Origin: CALVUJ01 sp045119835
GTDB lineage: Bacteria; Bacillota_I; Bacilli_A; RFN20; DUOF01
NCBI GenBank assembly: GCA_045119835.1
Contig: JBGVED010000097.1
Span: 1 to 43,375 of the forward strand
DNA: 43,375 nucleotides
Direction of reading: 5' to 3'
Shown: piece by piece, positions 38,729-43,375 of the stretch
How the letters are laid out: the number at the start of each line of letters is the position of its first letter
How positions within the stretch are numbered: the first letter of the stretch is position 1
Translations under genes and position numbers: made by a program
The notes under the pieces: generated by a model
What the model saw: the letters and a program-made list of their open reading frames with translations, nothing else
Databases searched by the model: none
What the model was told of the DNA's origin: nothing

Positions 38729-39373
38729 ATGGATGTTAATGATATTGTAGGTAAAAAGTTCGGTAGATTAAAAGTAATAAGACTTTATGAAAAAAGAAAT
38801 AGTTATTATTATTACTTATGCAAATGTGATTGTGGAAACGAAACAGTAGTTTGTAGAAGTTCTTTAATATATGGTTTTACTAAATCTTGTGGGTGTTTAG
38901 CTAAAGAGTTAAAATATGGGAATAGAAAAAATAAAAATTTAAAATGCACAAAAGAATATAAAATTTTATATCGTAGGTGGGGACATATTTTAGATAGGTG
39001 TACAAATCCTAAATGTCCTAATTTTACAGAATATGGCGGAAGGGGAATAACTGTTTGCCGAGAATGGTTAGATTTTGAAAATTTTTATAATTGGTCTATT
39101 CATAACGGATTTTATATTTCTAAAAATCCTTATCAATGCACAATAGATAGAATTGATAATGATAAGGGCTACAACCCAAATAATTGTAGATGGGTAAATA
39201 ACAAGCAACAATCAAGAAACAGAAGAAATAACGTTATGCTAACTTTTAATAATCAAACCTTTTGTATATCTGAATGGGCTGAAAGAACAAAAATAAGTAG
39301 GTCTGCTATCTGTCATAGATTGGAACGTGGATGGTCAATAGAAAAAGCGCTCACAACTCCTATTTTAAAATAA
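38729..39373 (+). CDS. Free-standing HNH-type homing endonuclease at the 5' end of the DUF4054-like gene
   Basis: 214 aa (MDVNDIVGKKFGRLKVIRLY). Zinc-ribbon Cys (CKCDCG, SCGCL), core YGGRGITVCREWLDFE and CTIDRIDNDKGYNPNNCRW, C-terminal ISEWAERTKI...GWSIEKALTTP. Antisense to the head genes. Its stop codon is the first base triplet of the displaced 5' end of the neighbouring head gene. Confidence 0.87.
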   Translation: MDVNDIVGKKFGRLKVIRLYEKRNSYYYYLCKCDCGNETVVCRSSLIYGFTKSCGCLAKELKYGNRKNKNLKCTKEYKILYRRWGHILDRCTNPKCPNFTEYGGRGITVCREWLDFENFYNWSIHNGFYISKNPYQCTIDRIDNDKGYNPNNCRWVNNKQQSRNRRNNVMLTFNNQTFCISEWAERTKISRSAICHRLERGWSIEKALTTPILK

Positions 39374-39390
39374 TATGCTCATATTAATCC
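39372..39390 (-). pseudogene. Displaced 5' end of the DUF4054-like gene
   Basis: Minus strand reads GGATTAATATGAGCATATT, that is a ribosome-binding region plus Met-Ser-Ile, matching GATTAAAAATGAGCATATT at the real start (38577-38595). The 11-mer AATATGCTCAT is exact in both (38577-38587; 39372-39382). It marks the old start on the far side of the HNH element. Nearby, 39401-39422 forms an AGAGGGG/CCCCTCT stem. Confidence 0.7.
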
Positions 39391-39457
39391 TTTTAGGTAA
39401 AGAGGGGAATTACTCCCCCTCTTAGAGGTACTACCGAAGAGAATCACATATGTTAAA

Positions 39458-39670
39458 CTATTTTTTAGTTTTTGCGGTTTTTTTGGTTTTTAGTTCTTCT
39501 ACTTCTTTTTTTAGTTTTTCAACTTCTTCTTTATCAATATATTCTTCAACTCCTGGTTGTGTTTTTAATATATTAATTGTTTTTGAGTCTTGTATATCTA
39601 AAACTTTTCCAGCTTCTAATACAGTATCAAAAGCTATATAGTTTCTAGGTGAATTGTTTATTAATTTCAT
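39458..39670 (-). CDS. Small head-region protein, 70 aa
   Basis: MKLINNSPRNYIAFDTVLEA, then VLDIQDSKTINILKTQPGVE and a Lys/Glu coiled tail ending TKKTAKTKK. This type of short protein commonly follows the capsid gene in phages, possibly as a head accessory. AAAGGAGAAC lies upstream. Confidence 0.65.
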   Translation of the reverse strand: MKLINNSPRNYIAFDTVLEAGKVLDIQDSKTINILKTQPGVEEYIDKEEVEKLKKEVEELKTKKTAKTKK

Positions 39671-39689
39671 TATGTGTTCTCCTTTAAAA

Positions 39690-39726
39690 AAAGAGGGGAG
39701 TAGGAGTTAGTTACTCCCCTTTTTTG
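39690..39726. terminator. Terminator after the major capsid gene
   Basis: GGGGAGTA (39695-39702), 9-nt loop, TACTCCCC (39712-39719); T-run on both strands (TCTTTTTTT on minus, TTTTTT on plus). It sits between the capsid gene and the next small gene, so partial termination would favour capsid mRNA. Confidence 0.82.
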
Positions 39727-39763
39727 TCTTTTTACATATATTAGTTTTGAAAAGAGGTTGTAA

Positions 39764-40786
39764 TTATTGTTGGTCTGCGTATAATACTGCACCTGTTCTC
39801 TTAACATACGGAGTTATAAATTGACCGTGTGCTTGTGAGATTAAATCTAATGCACCTTGTGGGAATAAAGGCATTGGAGTATAAGGTACAGGCAAGTAAG
39901 AACAGATATTGTCTGCATCAGCATTATAGAACATATATCTTGCGCCAGTTCCTGCAGCATTTGCGGTTTCACCATATTTAGCGTGAACAATTTTGAAATC
40001 GCCACCTACTACACGTTTGAAAGCGTCTTCTAATACTTGAAGTCTATTCAATCCAAAAGTACCATAAGGTTTAGTTAATGAATAGAAATCAGATGTAGGA
40101 ATTAACAATCTATTGAATTTTACTGTATATGATGAATTTGCACCAAACGCATTAGGAGCTGCTGCTAAGAATGTATCAAATTGAGCATCTGTCATAGCTG
40201 ATAATTTAGCAGAAATTAAAGTTGTATTTACTGTTACATTTGGTTGATTTAATAAACCGTATGATTTGCCATCACCCAAGCCTAAGAACCAAGCATCTTG
40301 TAGCATTAAATCCCAAACTTTTTTACGAGCTTTTTCATTTTCGTCAATAAACGAGAATGTTTCATCATTTATTTTGCCAATGTTTACAAGTTCATTAGAG
40401 ATTTCATAAGTCCATCTCCAGAAGTTGTTATTCATTGTCAATGTGCCAATTTCAATAGTTGAATTAGCATCTTTTGCAATACCATTAGAGAATGGATTTA
40501 CAATACCTTGTTTACCAGCATTAGCTTTGTAATTAATTGCATATTGCAATAATTTTGTAGCATATGCGCCTTTACCTACTTCAATAGGGCAATAGTCTGA
40601 TAATTTTCCGTCTACTGTGTAGTAAAGAGTATCAACTATTCCTGCAATAATATCTGTGCAGGTAGTAATAACTTGTTCTAAACCTGTAGATGTGCCGATT
40701 CCTGAGTTACGAACAATGCCAGAAAGATTGTTTCTCATTCTTTCTTTATGTTCTTCTACAGAATAAATACCTATCATTTTTTCCAT
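39764..40786 (-). CDS. Major capsid protein (DUF2184-like)
   Basis: 340 aa. IGIYSVEEHKERMRNNLSGI, VDTLYYTVDGKLSDYCPIEV, WRWTYEISNELVNIGKINDE, LGLGDGKSYGLLNQPNVTVN and YLPVPYTPMPLFPQGALDLI match DUF2184 HK97-fold capsid proteins. Preceded by a head-decoration gene and the protease/scaffold gene, the usual order. Confidence 0.9.
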   Translation of the reverse strand: MEKMIGIYSVEEHKERMRNNLSGIVRNSGIGTSTGLEQVITTCTDIIAGIVDTLYYTVDGKLSDYCPIEVGKGAYATKLLQYAINYKANAGKQGIVNPFSNGIAKDANSTIEIGTLTMNNNFWRWTYEISNELVNIGKINDETFSFIDENEKARKKVWDLMLQDAWFLGLGDGKSYGLLNQPNVTVNTTLISAKLSAMTDAQFDTFLAAAPNAFGANSSYTVKFNRLLIPTSDFYSLTKPYGTFGLNRLQVLEDAFKRVVGGDFKIVHAKYGETANAAGTGARYMFYNADADNICSYLPVPYTPMPLFPQGALDLISQAHGQFITPYVKRTGAVLYADQQ

Positions 40787-40806
40787 TATTTATTTCTCCT
40801 TATAAC

Positions 40807-41292
40807 CTAACCTGCTGCCTGAACACCAAGGTTAAAGTCTAATTTAACTTGGATTAAATCACCGTCTGCTGCTGCTGCAGTTTCTGCTACACCAATGTAT
40901 GCGTATGTTGCAGTAGTTGAATCATCAACTTTTCTTGTTGAAGCATTGAATTGTAATTTAGCACCAACTGAAATTGCTCCACCAGCTACCATAAATACAG
41001 AATCACCAGATTGAGCTAATGCAACTAAATCACCTACACCGTGAACGTTTTTAACTGCATCATAAACAACCATACCATAAGGTACATCTGTAACCGCCGC
41101 TGCTTGAACTACAGGTCTAACAGTAGAAGTTGATGAACTGTATAATTTTACAAAAGAACCTGCTGTAACTGTATCGCTTGCAGTTCCTGAGTAAAATTCG
41201 CAGTTGTGTGCGTGAGGTTTGTTTGGCATAAGTGCGTACATACCTTCTGCGGGTTTTGTACCAGCTGCCGTTAAAGAAAATGCTTGAGTCAT
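40807..41292 (-). CDS. Head decoration / structural cement protein
   Basis: 161 aa. PNKPHAHNCEFYSGTASDTV, AGSFVKLYSSSTSTVRPVVQ, DVPYGMVVYDAVKNVHGVGD and AYIGVAETAAAADGDLIQVK resemble DUF2190/gp24-type cement proteins that bind the outer capsid. Ala/Thr-rich. Strong GAAGGAG upstream. Confidence 0.75.
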   Translation of the reverse strand: MTQAFSLTAAGTKPAEGMYALMPNKPHAHNCEFYSGTASDTVTAGSFVKLYSSSTSTVRPVVQAAAVTDVPYGMVVYDAVKNVHGVGDLVALAQSGDSVFMVAGGAISVGAKLQFNASTRKVDDSTTATYAYIGVAETAAAADGDLIQVKLDFNLGVQAAG

Positions 41293-41308
41293 TTAATTTC
41301 TCCTTCTA

Positions 41309-42925
41309 TTAGTATTTATTGCCTTCTTCTAGTCTTTCTTTTCTAGATATATATAGTTTTTGTTCTTGAACATTTGAAGAACCACCCATTACCATATCTC
41401 TCATAGAGTTTTTAACTTTTTTGTTTTCTGCTTTGTCTTCGGGTTTGTCTTCTTCTTTGTCTTTGCCGTCATCTTCGGGTTTGTCTTCATTTTTAGTTAT
41501 GTCTTCTTTAGGTTCTTCATCTTCTTCGTTTTTGCATTTGTTTTTAGCTTCTTTTTCTTCGTCTTCTTCGTTTTTAGCTTTGTTATCAGCTTTATCATCT
41601 TCAGAAGGTTCATAAGCTATTTTTTCAAGTTTACCAACAACTGTTCTCCAAAGTTCTTCATCAACTTTGCCTTTTAAGATTCCGCCAACTTCATCGATTA
41701 GTTTGCGTTTGTCTTCATTTTTTACTTCTTTCATTTCTTCTTCCTTTTCGTTACTTACTACGCTTTTGATAAATTCTTTTAATTCATTTAATACTTGCAT
41801 TGTTATATCTCCTATACTGTTATTTGCAGTTAATCTTTTTATTTGTTCTAATGCCCATTTTCTTGCACCTTTTTCCGTTTTAAAACTTTTAGAACTTAAA
41901 AGCTGTTCTTCGGTTATACCTTTTTCTCTTTCCCAAGAAACACCCGATTGGTGAGTAAGCCCGTAGCTTGCTATCCAGCTATCTTGCCTTCCACCATTAG
42001 ATGAAAAGTTAGCCCATTTATTGCCTTTTTTAAATGTTGTTCTACCATATTCATCTTTTATTTCAGTAATACCATCTTCAATTTGTTTTTCTTTTTTCTT
42101 CTCTTTTAATATTCTTTCAAATTCACTATCACCTTGTTTATCTTTTTTGTTTGGTTCTTGTTCTTTTCTTTGTTTATCTGGATATTTAGGTGCAGGCGAT
42201 GCTGGTTGTACAGGTTCAACATTTTTTTCTTCAAGTCCTAATGATTTTTTGTCTTCTTCTGTCAATTCTCTTTTTTGTCTTTTTTCTTCTTTTTTCCCAA
42301 ATTTTTCTTCTAATACTTCTTTTACATCTTTGCCTTTGGGTATAAAAATATGAACTCCGTGTACTGTTATCCAATCACCTTCTTCTCCGGTAAAGTTTCT
42401 TGCATTTTCTACTTCATCATTTTTATTTACTACAATGTTTGCTCCTTCGTATCTTGGGTCTTTAACTAGCGCTAAATGTAAAAACTCACCGTCTATAAAT
42501 TCCATATTAATTTCTTTACCGTTATGAGTTCTTTTAGTATTATCTGATACAAAGCTATAAGCACAAGATACATTATAACCTTGGTTTTTAACTAAATCTA
42601 TTGCTTCAGGGTCTGTTAATATACCTTCACAATAAAAATACCCGTCTGATTCATTAAACCATACACGAGAAACAACACCAACTCTTAATTTATCAGCATT
42701 AGCGTCTGTAACATCTTCGTGTTCAATTATTACAGGGCATCCAACCATTGTATTTATAAACTTATTCAAAGTTTCTTTTGTGATTAAAATATCACCCAGT
42801 TCTTTATAATGAGCAATACCCGGTTCAATAAACCTTGAAACAAACGGTCTGCCTTTGCCGTTTCCTTCTTCTTGTACATCAACAAGTTCAATAGTTGAAT
42901 TAAGTATTAAATTTGTTTTATCCAT
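41309..42925 (-). CDS. Prohead protease (DUF2213-like) fused to scaffold
   Basis: 538 aa from ATG 42925 (MDKTNLILNSTIELVDVQEE), chosen because AAAAGGTG lies 8 nt upstream. Residues 1-170 are a DUF2213-like head maturation protease (RFIEPGIAHYKELGDILITK, GCPVIIEHEDV, NVSCAYSF, FLHLALVKDPRYEGA). The rest is highly charged and helical (KNEDEEKEAKNKCKNEEDEE), as expected of an internal scaffold. A middle segment (ITVHGVHIFIPKGKDVKEVL; GNKWANFSSNGGRQDSWIAS) is an unusual insert. Confidence 0.85.
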   Translation of the reverse strand: MDKTNLILNSTIELVDVQEEGNGKGRPFVSRFIEPGIAHYKELGDILITKETLNKFINTMVGCPVIIEHEDVTDANADKLRVGVVSRVWFNESDGYFYCEGILTDPEAIDLVKNQGYNVSCAYSFVSDNTKRTHNGKEINMEFIDGEFLHLALVKDPRYEGANIVVNKNDEVENARNFTGEEGDWITVHGVHIFIPKGKDVKEVLEEKFGKKEEKRQKRELTEEDKKSLGLEEKNVEPVQPASPAPKYPDKQRKEQEPNKKDKQGDSEFERILKEKKKEKQIEDGITEIKDEYGRTTFKKGNKWANFSSNGGRQDSWIASYGLTHQSGVSWEREKGITEEQLLSSKSFKTEKGARKWALEQIKRLTANNSIGDITMQVLNELKEFIKSVVSNEKEEEMKEVKNEDKRKLIDEVGGILKGKVDEELWRTVVGKLEKIAYEPSEDDKADNKAKNEEDEEKEAKNKCKNEEDEEPKEDITKNEDKPEDDGKDKEEDKPEDKAENKKVKNSMRDMVMGGSSNVQEQKLYISRKERLEEGNKY

Positions 42926-42946
42926 TATTACACACCTTTTAATTAA

Positions 42947-42952
42947 ATTATA
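42947..42952 (-). promoter_or_regulatory. -10-like box before the protease gene
   Basis: Minus-strand TAGTGTATAAT just upstream of the protease start, inside the end of the Mu F-like gene. Same TAGTG-TATAAT block as other promoters here; no clear -35. Confidence 0.45.
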
Positions 42953-43375
42953 CACTATTTTTTCTTTGGGTTAGCCAAGTTTTAGGTATTACAGGAACAA
43001 AAGTACATCTGCAATTATAATCTTCGCCCGGTAAGCCTCTTTTGCCTGTTTTTTGGTTTATTATTGGAGGATTATCTTTTGTAAATATAACACCGTTTAA
43101 GTCTTTATGGTCTTGCCTTACCCTTTCATCTAAATTAGCAACCCATTTAAACTCGTATAACCCTTCACTTTCGTATTTTGCAAATAGATACTCATTTACT
43201 GCAATTTTACTTTCGTTCCTTGCTAAAAACTTTGCTTTTTTTTGTGATACTTTAAACCGTTGTTCTATATAATTAGCAATAGTTATTCTGCTATCTCCGT
43301 TAATCGCCATTTGTCCGACAACTTCACGCATTTTAACAATGTCTTCCGGTTGCCACTTTTTAATATTAAATTCAA
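42948..43375 (-). CDS. Mu F-like minor head protein, C-terminal part (starts at 703)
   Basis: Continuation of the gene beginning at 703. The C-terminal part has the family core: KKAKFLARNESKIAVNEYLF, YEFKWVANLDERVRQDHKDL NG, and PGEDYNCRCTFVPVIPKTW, the 'DxRvR..H..lnG...PGxx.nCRC' motif of Mu F/SPP1 gp7. Bases 43235-43375 repeat 1-141. Confidence 0.88.
   Translation of the reverse strand, partial: EFNIKKWQPEDIVKMREVVGQMAINGDSRITIANYIEQRFKVSQKKAKFLARNESKIAVNEYLFAKYESEGLYEFKWVANLDERVRQDHKDLNGVIFTKDNPPIINQKTGKRGLPGEDYNCRCTFVPVIPKTWLTQRKNSV
43235..43375. repeat. Direct terminal repeat, right copy
   Basis: Identical to 1-141; see the left copy. Confirms a circular map. Confidence 0.95.

Noticed and set aside
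1..43375. tRNA genes, CRISPR array, integrase or lysogeny repressor
   Set aside because: No cloverleaf, no regularly spaced repeats beyond the three iterons, and no recombinase or repressor-like protein found.

Overview
This window is a complete, circularly mapping phage genome. The first 141 bases (1-141) recur exactly at 43235-43375, so the unique length is 43,234 bp and the minor-head-protein gene runs across the join. The DNA is AT-rich, uses the standard code (TGA, TAA and TAG all end genes) and has clear Shine-Dalgarno sites. Sheath, tube, tape measure and a long baseplate gene series make it a contractile-tailed (myovirus-type) phage. I see no integrase, repressor or tRNA, so it looks virulent. 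The host is not identified; an AT-rich bacterium recognising TTTACA-17-TATAAT promoters fits.

Almost everything is read on the minus strand. From about 16.9 kb down to 5.2 kb lies the early/middle region: many tiny coupled ORFs, a 3D-domain protein, a replication initiator with internal 12-bp iterons, a DnaB-type helicase, an ERF annealase, a YqaJ-type exonuclease, SSB and a beta clamp (no polymerase, so host Pol III is presumably recruited). Then come the terminase genes (5.5-3.1 kb), portal (2.8-1.4 kb) and Mu-F-like protein (703 to 1, continuing at 43234), followed by protease/scaffold, head decoration, capsid, head completion, sheath, tube, frameshifted chaperone, tape measure, baseplate, fibres and a lysis cassette ending at 18.9 kb. 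Only rusA and three HNH genes lie on the plus strand.

The notable biology is a dense population of homing endonucleases: six closely related HNH genes of the 'GxxFGRLTV' type (696-1313, 8863-9546, 10674-11120, 18076-18732, 34281-34916, 38729-39373), a GIY-YIG gene (17054-17461), a broken NUMOD-type gene, a lysis-region HNH protein, and an HNH gene written out of frame inside an intein in the terminase.

These free-standing elements share a design I cannot match to a described RNA family. Each has its own promoter and a structured 5' leader. Class I leaders (six copies, one in front of the replication initiator rather than an endonuclease) form a three-way junction: P1, a UA linker, hairpin A, a GAAAA-like linker, and hairpin B whose loop pairs with RNA just 3' of P1. 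The P1, hairpin B and pseudoknot helices are preserved by compensatory change. Class II leaders (two copies) carry a P1 strand in three alternating copies, the last over the ribosome-binding site. Several elements are flanked by a diverged second copy of the end of the gene they entered (rusA 3' end, yqaJ 3' end, DUF4054-like 5' end), so they appear to restore the host gene with a recoded end while bringing a promoter, RNA switch and endonuclease.
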